A stretch of 39,744 nt of DNA from Amarobacter sp035326025 (GCA_035326025.1 DAOKYT010000021.1:1-39744); one strand, 5' to 3'. Positions 1 to 8,294 are shown, counted from the stretch's first letter. Notes: generated from the sequence alone by a model not told the origin. Numbers and translations are program-made.

Positions 1-125
1 GGCGGACGGCAGCCTGCGTGCGCGGTCTTCGGAGGGGTGGGTCACCGGGGACTCCTGCGGGTGGCGCGGCGCGGATTGTGCTCCAGATAGACCAACGAGG
101 CGATTTGCTAAAGTGAGTAGCAGGA

Positions 126-154
126 TAGGCAATTCCTTGGGACGGGCGTATAAT
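126..154 (+). promoter_or_regulatory. Promoter of the DUF3800-like gene
   Basis: A perfect TATAAT -10 box (149-154) lies 17 bp after a TAGGCA -35-like hexamer (126-131, 4 of 6 matches to TTGACA). Transcription would start near 161, which is the ATG of the downstream gene, so the transcript may be leaderless. This argues against the upstream GTG at 113 as the start. Confidence 0.6.
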
Positions 155-160
155 CCTGAG

Positions 161-1207
161 ATGGACACGGCATCCTTCCCCAGTTTCGACCTCCCTCCCA
201 AGCGCGCTGCGGCGGTGCACCTGTTCCACGATGAGAGCGGGTTTACGAATCGCGATAGGTTCGGCATCCACGGGCTGTTGGCGATCCCAGACCAGCGCCT
301 AGAGGCGATAGGGAACGAGCTCGCTGCGATGCGGCGACGACACGGGTATGAGCACGAAGTTCACTTCAAGGATGTCGGCGGCGCCAGGCAGTCGCAGTCA
401 CCGGCGTGGCTGCTGGCACGGGACTGGCTCAGGTCAACCTTGGGGCACTTTCTCGAAGAGGCACGGGTGAAGGTGTTCGTCGTCGACACGCATCATGAAG
501 AATACGATCGAAAGCGTTACCCTAAACCGGTCAACGCATATCGGCGTTTTGCCATCAGTGCTGGGAAGTCGATGGTGGCCTGGTGCTTCCGCGGTGAAGA
601 GGTTCTTTTGATAAGGCCATACACCGATGCGGGAAATCCGCATGCAGCATGGGTCCGTAGAAAAGACGGAACCCTCTTTGACTCGTTTGCGCGTTACCTT
701 TTGCAGGAGTGCGTAAAAGCTAGAGCAACTGATGGCAAGGAGTTCTATCCTGAAGAAGTGCGATTCGTAGATCCTCTAGTTGCGGTCCCGTCAAGTCCAT
801 CGAAGCTCAATTCAGACGTGGCGGCAAACCTTGGGCTCTCGATGGATGAACTTCGTATCCGGAGCGACTTCATACAGCTGATAGACTTGATCGTCGGATG
901 CATTGGCTCGGCGGTTCGGCTGGACACAGTTAACGCAGGCAAGGTGGAACTCGCCGAGCAAATCGCTGGCTATCTGGCCCACACTTACACGCTTCCACTC
1001 AGTAGGGCGCTCAAACGCTCGCGGAGGTTGTCGGTGTCTTACTTCCCGGGACCAAGGCGTACGCCATACTCGATCAGCCTGTCGGGAGTGCGCCAGTACG
1101 GGTGCGAGCTTCTCCGGACCGATGCGGCGATGAAGCAATTGTATCTCCCGGAGTCCGGCTTCAGGAGGGATGCTGTTCCTGGAAGCATTTCCGTCCGCAG
1201 GTCCTAG
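161..1207 (+). CDS. DUF3800-like protein of unknown function
   Basis: The 348-residue protein has an N-terminal FHDESG motif and a late FIQLIDLIVGCIGSAV helix. These resemble the acidic DESG motif and the QLADL-type helix of DUF3800 proteins, a family with an RNase H-like fold often found near mobile or defence genes. The biochemical role is not known to me. An in-frame GTG at 113 would add 16 residues, but ATG 161 sits exactly where transcription should start from TATAAT (149-154). Codon use is unlike the neighbours: many third positions are A or T and local GC is visibly lower, suggesting transfer. The TAG stop shares the palindrome CTAG (1204-1207) with the stop of the convergent lipoprotein gene. 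The gene is probably intact; the family call is by motif only. Confidence 0.7.
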   Translation: MDTASFPSFDLPPKRAAAVHLFHDESGFTNRDRFGIHGLLAIPDQRLEAIGNELAAMRRRHGYEHEVHFKDVGGARQSQSPAWLLARDWLRSTLGHFLEEARVKVFVVDTHHEEYDRKRYPKPVNAYRRFAISAGKSMVAWCFRGEEVLLIRPYTDAGNPHAAWVRRKDGTLFDSFARYLLQECVKARATDGKEFYPEEVRFVDPLVAVPSSPSKLNSDVAANLGLSMDELRIRSDFIQLIDLIVGCIGSAVRLDTVNAGKVELAEQIAGYLAHTYTLPLSRALKRSRRLSVSYFPGPRRTPYSISLSGVRQYGCELLRTDAAMKQLYLPESGFRRDAVPGSISVRRS

Positions 1208-1785
1208 TTCGCCCTGGCCGCGATCTGCTCCGCGATGTCCTGGCGTGTTTCACTGGCGGCCTGCTGGTCGTTGCCGATGACGTAGACGATGACGACGGCG
1301 CGCCCGAAGCGGTAGGCGTCGGTGTAGACCAGGTTGCCCTGGCCGTCGGGCTTCGTGGTCACGTAGCTGCGGGACTGGTCGGCCTGGAAGATCGCCTCGT
1401 TATCGGTCTGCGTGGCGTTGGGGCCGAAGAGGTCGGGTGGCGGGTTGCGGAGGGCCTCGGCGATGGCGCCGAACTGGGCGGCCGCGGCATCCGGGGTGGG
1501 GTGCATGTTGACCTCGACGCGGGCCTGGCTGACGGCGCCCTGCCTGGCGTAGATGGCGAAGTTGGCGTCCTGGCTTTCGGCGGCGGCGGGCACGCGGCCC
1601 GACTGGACGAGGGAGAAGCCGCTGGCGGAGAGGTCGGGCAGGAGGTCGGCGGCGGTGAGTGCCGGGGTAGCATCGCCCCCGGTATCATCGTCGCTGTCGC
1701 TGCCGCCGCAGGCAGCGGCGAAGAGGGCGAGCAATGCGAGCAGGGCTAACGCAACTCGGCCACCAGCGCGATGACTTCGGCGCAC
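1204..1785 (-). CDS. Putative lipoprotein, unknown function
   Basis: A GTG start at 1785 gives a 193-residue protein with a classic lipoprotein signal: basic n-region (RRSHRAGGR), hydrophobic stretch at residues 11-25, and lipobox AAAC with the lipidated Cys at 26, followed by an Asp/Gly-rich linker (GGSDSDDD). The mature part has no motif I recognise; it is acidic, soluble-looking and about 165 residues long. It should be anchored to the outer face of the cytoplasmic membrane. The first 40 nt overlap the end of the cytidylate-kinase-like gene in another frame, so the two are likely co-transcribed and translationally coupled. The same frame stays open far upstream, but that part is a shadow of other genes in GC-rich DNA. 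Confidence 0.75.
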   Translation of the reverse strand: MRRSHRAGGRVALALLALLALFAAACGGSDSDDDTGGDATPALTAADLLPDLSASGFSLVQSGRVPAAAESQDANFAIYARQGAVSQARVEVNMHPTPDAAAAQFGAIAEALRNPPPDLFGPNATQTDNEAIFQADQSRSYVTTKPDGQGNLVYTDAYRFGRAVVIVYVIGNDQQAASETRQDIAEQIAARAN

Positions 1786-2381
1786 TGTTCCGGCTTGAGG
1801 TGGTCGGTGCTGATACAGAGGTCGTAGGAGCCTGGGTTGAGCCATCCGGTTTCGTAGAAGCGGCGGAAATAGTCCAGCCGTTCGTTGTCGGTCCTTTCGA
1901 TGATCTTGAGGGCTTCTTTTTCCTCGACGCCCATGCCGGCGCGGATACGGCGCACGCGATGGGGCGTGGAGCCGGTAACCAGCACGCGTACGGTATCGAA
2001 TCGGTCGCGAAGGATCACGTGGGCGGCGTGGCCGACGATGACGCAGCCACCCTGGCTGGCGAGGTCGCGGATGACGTCCTCGACGAACCCGCGGTAGTCG
2101 GCCGAGGTGAAGAGGGGGGTAGTGGCGAGTGGGACGGGGTCGGCCCAGGCGGCGACGGGCATGCTGGGGTTGCGGGCGAGGGCTTCGAGGATGCGGGTGA
2201 GGAGGGAGGGCGTGTGCTCGGCCTCGCTGACGGTTTCGGGGGAGACGCCGGCATCCTCGGCGGCGCGCTGGATGACCTGGTAATCGATGAAGCGGAGGCC
2301 GAGGCGGCCCGCGACGGCCCGGGCGACCTCCTCGCCGCCTGTGCCAACCTGGCGGGAAATCGAGATGACGCGGGTGTTCAA
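1746..2381 (-). CDS. Cytidylate kinase-like family protein
   Basis: This 211-residue protein begins VISISRQVGTGGEEVARAVAGRLGLRFIDYQVI, typical of the cytidylate-kinase-like family: a P-loop-like GTGG near residues 13-16 and a following helix and strand as in nucleotide kinases. A basic segment HRVRRI lies in the lid or NMP-binding region. Members of this family are P-loop proteins whose substrate is mostly untested, so I do not call it the housekeeping Cmk. The start is TTG at 2381, chosen because the conserved strand follows at once. It lies downstream of the HD-GYP gene on the same strand, separated by a strong hairpin, and overlaps the lipoprotein gene that follows. Confidence 0.75.
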   Translation of the reverse strand: MNTRVISISRQVGTGGEEVARAVAGRLGLRFIDYQVIQRAAEDAGVSPETVSEAEHTPSLLTRILEALARNPSMPVAAWADPVPLATTPLFTSADYRGFVEDVIRDLASQGGCVIVGHAAHVILRDRFDTVRVLVTGSTPHRVRRIRAGMGVEEKEALKIIERTDNERLDYFRRFYETGWLNPGSYDLCISTDHLKPEQCAEVIALVAELR

Positions 2382-2466
2382 CAGGGCCCCCTCCGAGGGT
2401 TCTGGGCGGATTGTAGGGGAGATCGGGCGGGATTGGCGTGGGAGGGACGGTGGGATGGCGCCCGCG

Positions 2467-2498
2467 CGAGGAAGGCCCGCGTGGGCGGGCCTTCCTCG
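2467..2498 (-). terminator. Strong hairpin between HD-GYP and kinase-like genes
   Basis: Bases 2467-2480 and 2485-2498 form a perfect 14-bp inverted repeat around a GTGG loop. It lies 46 nt after the HD-GYP stop and before the cytidylate-kinase-like start, both on the minus strand. There is no T tract on either side, so it may be a Rho-independent-like terminator without a U tail, an RNA processing signal, or a stabiliser of the upstream mRNA 3' end. Confidence 0.55.
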
Positions 2499-2543
2499 AA
2501 GCGGGTGGTGCCTGGGTTGCGTGGGCGGGATGGCTGCCCGCCG

Positions 2544-3890
2544 TCAGGCCTCGAACGGGTAGGCGACGCCCTGGAAGCGCGCCAGCAGGTAGGGGTCGAA
2601 ACGGGTGCCCGCGAGGCCGCGCATCACTTCGGCGGCATCGGCCTGGGACATGGCCCGGCGGTAGGGGCGTTCGCTGGTGAGGGCGTCGAAGGCTTCGGCC
2701 ATACCGATAATCTGGGCTTCGGCGGGCACTTCGGAGCCTTCGAGCATGCCGGGGTAGCCCTTGCCATCGATGCGCTCGTGGTGGCAGCCGACCCACCAGG
2801 CGGCGGCGCCAAGGCCGGGGATTTCGCTCAGGATGTCGCGGGCGTAGACGGGATGGAGCTGGACGGCGGCCATTTCGTCGACGCTGAGGATGTCGGGTTT
2901 GCGGAGGTAGTGGGCGGGGACGCCGAGGGTGCCCACATCCTGGAGGAGTGAGGCGACCTTCACGAGGTCGGCGCGGCGCTCGGTCATATCGCAAGCGAGG
3001 GCGACGCGGCGCGCGAGGTCGGCCACGCGGCGGCCGCGGCCCTGTTCGCGGCCGTTGCGGCCATCGACGACGTCGCTGATGACGCCGAGGAAGTCGAAGA
3101 GGTCGTCGCGGTTCATGATGCCGCCGTAGTTGAGCGACATCAGGGCGGCGGGCAGGTCGTTGTCGTAGAAACCGAGCCAGAAGTCGTCGCGGGAGGCGAT
3201 GACGGACATCCTGGCGGCGAGTTCGGGGTCGAGCTCGGCGCCGCCCATATCCCTGACGAGGGCGGGGCCGCGGCGGCGCATCATGAGCGGGGAGCCCTCG
3301 GCGTCGATCATGGACTCGACACGGTCGGCGAGGGCGACGACGCGGGCGACGATGGGGGCGCGCTCGCCGGGTGATGCGCCGGGGCGGCCGGAGCCGTCCC
3401 AGCAATCATGATGCGCGGCGACGGCGCCGGCGACGGCATCGCCGAGGCCCATCTTGCGGACGATCTGGGCGCCGAGGCCGGAATGGTGGGCGATGGCCTC
3501 GACGACCTGGGTCCAGCCGCCGGGCGGGACCTGTGTGAGGACATCGGCCGCGCCCGAGGCGCCGGCGATGATGCGGGCGCCGCGCGAGGCGTCGACCCTC
3601 GGGCCGTGGCTGCCGGCGGCCATGCCGACATCGTGCAGGAGGCACCCGAAGAAAACGTCCTCGACCTTCTGGGGATCGAGGCCGAGCTCGCTGGCGAGGA
3701 AGACGCCGACATAGGCAACGCGCTGGGCGTGGCCCGGGCGGCGGCCTTCGGCGAGGTCGAACGCTCGGCTGAGCGCGGCGAGGACGGTGCCGCGGGAGAG
3801 CCTGGGAAGGCCGGAGAGCCCGGCGTCGTCGTAGAGGGACGGGTCGAGGAAGTCGGCTTTGACAGTCTGAATTTGCGCGTTCGAAGCCAT
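2544..3890 (-). CDS. Tandem HD-GYP-type phosphohydrolase, each half degenerate
   Basis: The 448-residue protein (ATG at 3890) has two HD-type domains. Domain 1 (about 30-200) keeps GHAQRV (His 54), the HD pair (86-87, LLHDVG) and HHDCWDGSGRP (160-170), where the usual GYP reads GRP. Domain 2 (about 270-448) keeps HHERIDGKGYP (370-380) and the conserved tail RPYRRA, but its HD reads QD (317-318) and the first metal His is missing (GRGRRVADLA). HD-GYP domains hydrolyse cyclic-di-GMP; here domain 1 could bind metal while domain 2 supplies the GYP surface, or the protein could be a sensor. No receiver or membrane segment is visible, so it should be cytoplasmic. The longer open frame upstream of ATG 3890 is low-complexity and unlikely to be coding. 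Confidence 0.85.
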   Translation of the reverse strand: MASNAQIQTVKADFLDPSLYDDAGLSGLPRLSRGTVLAALSRAFDLAEGRRPGHAQRVAYVGVFLASELGLDPQKVEDVFFGCLLHDVGMAAGSHGPRVDASRGARIIAGASGAADVLTQVPPGGWTQVVEAIAHHSGLGAQIVRKMGLGDAVAGAVAAHHDCWDGSGRPGASPGERAPIVARVVALADRVESMIDAEGSPLMMRRRGPALVRDMGGAELDPELAARMSVIASRDDFWLGFYDNDLPAALMSLNYGGIMNRDDLFDFLGVISDVVDGRNGREQGRGRRVADLARRVALACDMTERRADLVKVASLLQDVGTLGVPAHYLRKPDILSVDEMAAVQLHPVYARDILSEIPGLGAAAWWVGCHHERIDGKGYPGMLEGSEVPAEAQIIGMAEAFDALTSERPYRRAMSQADAAEVMRGLAGTRFDPYLLARFQGVAYPFEA

Positions 3891-4081
3891 AGGCTGCCCT
3901 ACATCCCAGGGAGGGACCGTATCCGGAATATCGGCCGCGGTTCGGTGACGCTGCAGAGACAGGGCGGTGACGGGAGGCAGAAATAGGGAAGAGTCGTAGG
4001 GCTTATGGAAGGCCGGGGGAGAGGGAGCGGGGTGGGGGCTGGTTGTGAGGTGAACAGCCTGCACGATTTACGGCAAAGGCG

Positions 4082-4087
4082 TACACT
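4082..4087 (+). promoter_or_regulatory. Possible -10 box for the CBS-korAB operon
   Basis: TACACT lies 72 nt before the CBS start in the 269-bp gap between the divergent HD-GYP and CBS genes. It matches the recurring TAYACT -10 type seen elsewhere in this window. The -35 region 17-18 bp upstream is weak. I see nothing else definite in the gap. Confidence 0.35.
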
Positions 4088-4159
4088 GGGCGCAAAGCGC
4101 GTTGCGCAGGCCCGGCCTGCTCCGACCCGCCGAAACCGCCAGGCGAACGAACAGGACTC

Positions 4160-4633
4160 ATGGATCGCTCCCGGCTCAGCCGGTTCGTTAACCAACGACT
4201 TCAGGAGCTGCCGCTCGTCGAGCCAGCGATCGTTTCGCCATACACGTCAGTCAGGACAGCCGTGGAGATGATGCGAGCGGGCGCCGGGTCGTGCGTGCTC
4301 GCGGTGGAAGGTGGCCAGCTCGCGGGAATCTTCACGGAGCGGGACGTTCTGACGAAGTGCATGGGGGATGGTTTCGACTGGGACCAGCCGCTCGAGACGG
4401 CGGTGCTCACGAAGGCGCCTCGCACGATTGAGGCCACGAGGACGGTGGCCGAAGCAATCGCGACGATGCAGCAGCACCACTACCGCACGCTGCCCGTGGT
4501 GGAGGGAGAGCGCGTGGCCGGTCTTGTGCGGCTCGGAGATCTCCTGAAGGACCTCGCTGAAGCGTACCCGGAAGACGTCCTCAACCTGCCTCCACGCCCT
4601 CACCAGGTGATGGAGAGACCAGAGGGTGGATAG
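4160..4633 (+). CDS. CBS-pair domain protein upstream of korAB
   Basis: The 157-residue protein is essentially one Bateman module: CBS 1 at about residues 22-70 (with GIFTERDVL) and CBS 2 at about 88-138 (RTLPVVEGERVAGLVRLGDLL). CBS pairs bind AMP, ADP, ATP, S-adenosylmethionine or similar ligands and regulate a partner; there is no catalytic domain here. The stop is 9 nt before korA on the same strand, so the protein is probably co-expressed with the oxidoreductase and may link its activity to adenylate charge. That link is inferred from position. ATG 4160 is preceded by AGGA at a suitable distance. A second CBS protein follows korB. Confidence 0.85.
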   Translation: MDRSRLSRFVNQRLQELPLVEPAIVSPYTSVRTAVEMMRAGAGSCVLAVEGGQLAGIFTERDVLTKCMGDGFDWDQPLETAVLTKAPRTIEATRTVAEAIATMQQHHYRTLPVVEGERVAGLVRLGDLLKDLAEAYPEDVLNLPPRPHQVMERPEGG

Positions 4634-4642
4634 CAGAGGCCC

Positions 4643-6553
4643 ATGACCACAGAAACGGAACACAAGCCCGAGCACATCGTCGAAGAGCTCGACCGTGTGA
4701 CGATTCGGTTCGCCGGAGATTCGGGCGACGGGATGCAGCTCACCGGAACGCAGTTCACGCGGACGGCGGCCGTATTCGGAAACGACCTGGCGACGCTGCC
4801 AGACTTTCCGGCCGAGATCCGCGCTCCCACGGGGTCGCTGCCGGGGGTATCGGGCTTCCAGCTATCGTTTTCGAGCACCGACATCCACACTCCGGGCGAC
4901 CGGCCGGACGTGCTGGTGGCGATGAACCCGGCGGCGCTGAAGACGAACATCGGCGACCTCCGGCCGGGCGGCCTGCTCATCGTCGATGAGGACGAGTTCA
5001 ACGCGGTCAACCTGAAGAAGGCGGCCTACCAGACGAACCCGCTCGAAGACGGGACGCTTTCGCAGTACCAGGTGGTGCCGGTGGCGATCACGCGCTTCAA
5101 CGAGCTGGCGCTGGAGGGAGTGCCGCTGAACGCGAAAGACAAGTTCCGCTCGCGGAACTTCTATGCGCTGGGGCTCGTCCTGTGGCTCTACGGACGGTCG
5201 ATGGATACGACCATCAAGTGGGCGACGGAGCAGTTCAAGCGGCGGCCGGACATTCTGGATGCGAACCTGCGCGCGCTGCGGGCGGGATACAACTTTGGCG
5301 AAACGACGGAACTGTTCCGCGTGCAGTACAAGGTCCCGCCGGCGAAGGTGGAGCCGGGCACGTACCGCCACATCAGCGGAAACGAGGCGACGGCACTGGG
5401 GTTTGTGGCGGCGTCGGTGCTGAGCGGGCTGCCGCTGTTCTATGGGAGCTATCCGATCACGCCGGCTTCCGATGTGCTCCACGAGCTTTCGAAGCTGAAG
5501 GCGTTCGGCGTGAAGACGTTCCAGGCGGAAGACGAGATCGCGGCGATTGGCGCGGCGATCGGCGCCGCCTATGGGGGGCACCTTGGCCTGACGGGCACGA
5601 GCGGACCGGGCCTGGCCCTGAAGAGCGAAGCGCTGAACCTTGCGGTGATGACCGAGCTCCCGCTCGTAGTCATCGATGTGCAGCGGGCCGGGCCGAGCAC
5701 GGGCATGCCGACGAAGACGGAGCAGGCCGACCTGCTGCAGGCGATGTTCGGGCGGAACGGCGACAGTTATGTGGCCATCGTCGCGCCATGCACGCCATCG
5801 GACTGCTTCCTGATGGCGATCGAGGCGTTCCGGATCGCGCTGAAGTACATGGTGCCGGTCATCTTCCTGAGCGACGGGTACCTCGGGAACGGTTCCGAGC
5901 CGTGGCGCATCCCGGACATTGGGAGCCTGCCAAGGATCGAGTGGAGGTACGCACCGGAGCGGGATGACGGGTTCAATCCATATGAGCGCGACCCGAAGAC
6001 GCTCGCCCGCCCGTGGGCGGTACCGGGGCAGAAGGGCCTGACCCACCGGATCGGCGGCCTGGAGAAATCGGGGGAGACCGGCGACATCAGCTACGACCCG
6101 CGCAACCACCATGAGATGACGCTCGCGCGGAAGGCGCGGGTGGACCGGATCGTGCAGGACATCCCCGACCTGGAGGTGGCGGGGCCCGAGACGGGAGACC
6201 TGCTGGTGCTGGGGTGGGGTGGGACGTATGGCGCGATCACCAGCGCGACGCAGAACGCGCGGAAGCGTGGCCTGAGTGTTGCCTCGGCGCATTTACGCTA
6301 CCTCAACCCGTTCCCGGGGAACCTGGAGACGGTACTGAGGCGCTACAGGAAGGTACTCATCCCCGAGCTGAACACGGGCCAGCTGGCCCTGCTCATCCGC
6401 GGGAGGTTCATGGTCGACGCCATCCCCTTCAACAAGATCTCCGGGCAGCCGTTCAAGATTGCGGAGATCGAAGGGAAGATCGACGAAGTCCTCGGGCTGC
6501 GAGGGCCGTATACCATCGAGTTCGGACAATCGTCCGTCCTGAGTGGAGGGTAA
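4643..6553 (+). CDS. korA: 2-oxoacid:ferredoxin oxidoreductase, fused gamma-alpha subunit
   Basis: This 636-residue subunit works with KorB to convert a 2-oxoacid (most likely 2-oxoglutarate) and CoA to acyl-CoA and CO2, reducing ferredoxin; the reverse reaction fixes CO2. Residues about 18-200 are the gamma domain (FAGDSGDGM at 23-31; DFPAEIRAPTGSLPGVSGFQ). From about 245 comes the alpha domain, with YGSYPITPASD near 268, GTSGPG near 318 and the PSTGMPTKTEQADL segment; the end is the C-terminal alpha-type domain. The gamma-alpha fusion and absence of a ferredoxin-like delta domain match the two-subunit KorAB type of actinobacteria and Hydrogenobacter. The korB start is 3 nt after the stop. 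Substrate cannot be fixed from sequence alone. Confidence 0.93.
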   Translation: MTTETEHKPEHIVEELDRVTIRFAGDSGDGMQLTGTQFTRTAAVFGNDLATLPDFPAEIRAPTGSLPGVSGFQLSFSSTDIHTPGDRPDVLVAMNPAALKTNIGDLRPGGLLIVDEDEFNAVNLKKAAYQTNPLEDGTLSQYQVVPVAITRFNELALEGVPLNAKDKFRSRNFYALGLVLWLYGRSMDTTIKWATEQFKRRPDILDANLRALRAGYNFGETTELFRVQYKVPPAKVEPGTYRHISGNEATALGFVAASVLSGLPLFYGSYPITPASDVLHELSKLKAFGVKTFQAEDEIAAIGAAIGAAYGGHLGLTGTSGPGLALKSEALNLAVMTELPLVVIDVQRAGPSTGMPTKTEQADLLQAMFGRNGDSYVAIVAPCTPSDCFLMAIEAFRIALKYMVPVIFLSDGYLGNGSEPWRIPDIGSLPRIEWRYAPERDDGFNPYERDPKTLARPWAVPGQKGLTHRIGGLEKSGETGDISYDPRNHHEMTLARKARVDRIVQDIPDLEVAGPETGDLLVLGWGGTYGAITSATQNARKRGLSVASAHLRYLNPFPGNLETVLRRYRKVLIPELNTGQLALLIRGRFMVDAIPFNKISGQPFKIAEIEGKIDEVLGLRGPYTIEFGQSSVLSGG

Positions 6554-6556
6554 TCC

Positions 6557-7597
6557 ATGACTGCTCCAACCGTAGCCAACAGCGGCGTCCTCCCGGCTGA
6601 CCTCCCGGTGCTCACCCGGAAGGACTTTGTCTCGGACCAGGAAGTGCGCTGGTGCCCGGGCTGTGGCGACTACTCGATCCTGGCGCAGATGCAGAAGATG
6701 CTGCCGGAGCTGCGCATCGCGAAGGAGAACCTGGTATTCATCAGCGGCATCGGGTGTTCGAGCCGGTTTCCGTACTACGTTGAGACGTATGGCTTCCACA
6801 GCATCCACGGGCGGGCGCTGACGCTGGCAACCGGGCTGAAGACGGCCCGGCCAGAGCTGAAGGTGTTCGTCATCACGGGTGATGGCGATGGATTGAGCAT
6901 CGGCGGCAACCACCTGCTGCACGCCATGCGCCGGAACGTCGACCTGACGGTGGTGTTGTTCAACAATCGCATCTACGGGCTCACCAAGGGCCAGTATTCG
7001 CCGACCTCGGAATTCGGGAAGGTGACCAAGTCGTCGCCATACGGGACGACGGAGCGGCCGCTGAACCCGATTCGCATCGCGCTGGCGGCGGGGGCAACCT
7101 TCGTGGCCCGGTCGATCGACCGCGACACGAAGCACCTGGAGGAGACGCTTTACCAGGCGGCGCAACACCACGGGGTCTCGTTCGTGGAGGTCTACCAGAA
7201 CTGCAATATCTTCAACGATGGCGCGTTCGCGGCGTTCGCCGAGAAGGAAGTGCGGCAGGACCGGATGGTCTACCTGGAGCACGGCAAGCCGCTGCGCTTT
7301 GGGAAGGATCGGCAGCATGGCATCCGGCTGAACGGGTTCACGCCGGAGGTGGTGGAGAACGCGGCGCTGGACGAGGGACTGCTCATCCACGACGCGCACA
7401 ACGAGAACATCTCGCTGGCGAACATCCTTGTAGGGATGGACTACCCGGAGTTCCCGGTGCCGATCGGGGTCTTCCGCGACATCGACGCGCCGGTGTACGA
7501 CGACCTGGTCCAGCGGCAGGTGGAAGAGGCGATGGCGAAGGGGCCGGGCGACCTTTCGGCGGTGCTGCACAGTGGCGAAACGTGGGTGGTGGAGTAA
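6557..7597 (+). CDS. korB: 2-oxoacid:ferredoxin oxidoreductase, beta subunit
   Basis: The 346-residue thiamine diphosphate-binding beta subunit pairs with KorA. Four cysteines suited to one [4Fe-4S] cluster are visible: Cys 33 and 36 (WCPGCGD), Cys 67 (GIGCSS) and Cys 216 (YQNCNIFN). The ThDP/Mg motif is GDGDGLSIGG (108-117) followed by LFNNRIYGLTKGQ. The start ATG 6557 has a clear GGAGGG ribosome site. It ends before a hairpin with a T-rich tail (7640-7667), so the korAB transcript probably stops there at least partly. The enzyme should be cytoplasmic and oxygen-sensitive to some degree, though KorAB types are known in aerobes. Confidence 0.93.
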   Translation: MTAPTVANSGVLPADLPVLTRKDFVSDQEVRWCPGCGDYSILAQMQKMLPELRIAKENLVFISGIGCSSRFPYYVETYGFHSIHGRALTLATGLKTARPELKVFVITGDGDGLSIGGNHLLHAMRRNVDLTVVLFNNRIYGLTKGQYSPTSEFGKVTKSSPYGTTERPLNPIRIALAAGATFVARSIDRDTKHLEETLYQAAQHHGVSFVEVYQNCNIFNDGAFAAFAEKEVRQDRMVYLEHGKPLRFGKDRQHGIRLNGFTPEVVENAALDEGLLIHDAHNENISLANILVGMDYPEFPVPIGVFRDIDAPVYDDLVQRQVEEAMAKGPGDLSAVLHSGETWVVE

Positions 7598-7639
7598 AGG
7601 CCGTTCATCGAATAGGGGGCACGAATCTGGTACAGTCCT

Positions 7640-7667
7640 GGCTCCCTCCGGGGAGCCTTGCTGTTTT
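7640..7667 (+). terminator. Intrinsic terminator after korB
   Basis: GGCTCCC (7640-7646) and GGGAGCC (7651-7657) form a 7-bp stem with a TCCG loop, followed by TTGCTGTTTT (7658-7667). It lies 42 nt after the korB stop and 21 nt before the zinc ribbon-CBS start. A TACAGT hexamer at 7631-7636 just upstream could be a -10 box, in which case this would act as an attenuator for the next gene. Confidence 0.65.
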
Positions 7668-7688
7668 CGGGCGGGAGGAGGAGCCAGT

Positions 7689-8219
7689 ATGCCGGTCGAA
7701 CAACGCAATGTGGTGGTGTGTCCCAGTTGCGGGACTCAGAACATCGAGGGAGTGGATACCTGCGAACACTGCCTGATGGACCTGCGCAGCATCGACGTGC
7801 CGGAATCGGCCCAGGTGGTGCCAGAGAGTGACCTGACGTTGCCAGTCTCGGGCGCGCGGATGACGCGGCCGAGGACGGTATCGCCCGGCCAGACGGTGAG
7901 GCAGGCCATCGATGAGATGCGCACGGATCCCTCCGGTGCGGTGGTGGTGGTGGAGCAGGGGAGGGTGGTTGGCATTTTCACGGATCGCGATGTGCTGCTG
8001 CGCGTGGCGGGCGTCCCGGGTGTCATGGACGAACCGGTCGCGCGCTACATGACAGCGGACCCGGTGGTGCTCCGCCAGGACGACATGATGGCGACGGCGC
8101 TCAACAAGATGGGCGACGGTGGCTTCCGGCACATCCCCGTGGTTCGTGACGGTGAGCTGGTGGGTATGGTGACGGTGCGGGACATCATGAACTGGGTGTT
8201 GGGCCGGTATTTCGATTGA
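7689..8219 (+). CDS. Zinc-ribbon plus CBS-pair protein
   Basis: The 176-residue protein has an N-terminal zinc ribbon (Cys 11, 14, 25, 28: CPSCG and CEHC) joined by a short linker to a CBS pair (about 55-108 and 115-172, with GIFTDRDVLLRVAG and GMVTVRDIMNWVLG). The CBS part should sense an adenine nucleotide or related ligand; the ribbon may mediate protein or nucleic-acid contact. It follows korB on the same strand after a terminator-like hairpin and has a strong GGAGG ribosome site. With the CBS gene before korA it brackets the oxidoreductase, suggesting a regulatory role there. The exact function is unknown. Confidence 0.85.
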   Translation: MPVEQRNVVVCPSCGTQNIEGVDTCEHCLMDLRSIDVPESAQVVPESDLTLPVSGARMTRPRTVSPGQTVRQAIDEMRTDPSGAVVVVEQGRVVGIFTDRDVLLRVAGVPGVMDEPVARYMTADPVVLRQDDMMATALNKMGDGGFRHIPVVRDGELVGMVTVRDIMNWVLGRYFD

Positions 8220-8294
8220 GTGACGCCGAAGCCGGTTACATTGATGGATGCCAAGCCCTAGCCTATGGCTGATGGAGACTGTATGGTTGGACAC

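Noticed and set aside
1..112. Possible end of an upstream gene at the window start
   Set aside because: No reading frame in the first 112 bases shows a conserved end, so nothing is called.
1204..3405. A 733-codon open frame on the minus strand with an Arg/Pro-rich N-terminal part
   Set aside because: Only its last part (from GTG 1785) is a real gene, the lipoprotein. The upstream part is antisense-like low-complexity sequence overlapping the HD-GYP and kinase-like genes, a usual artefact of GC-rich DNA.
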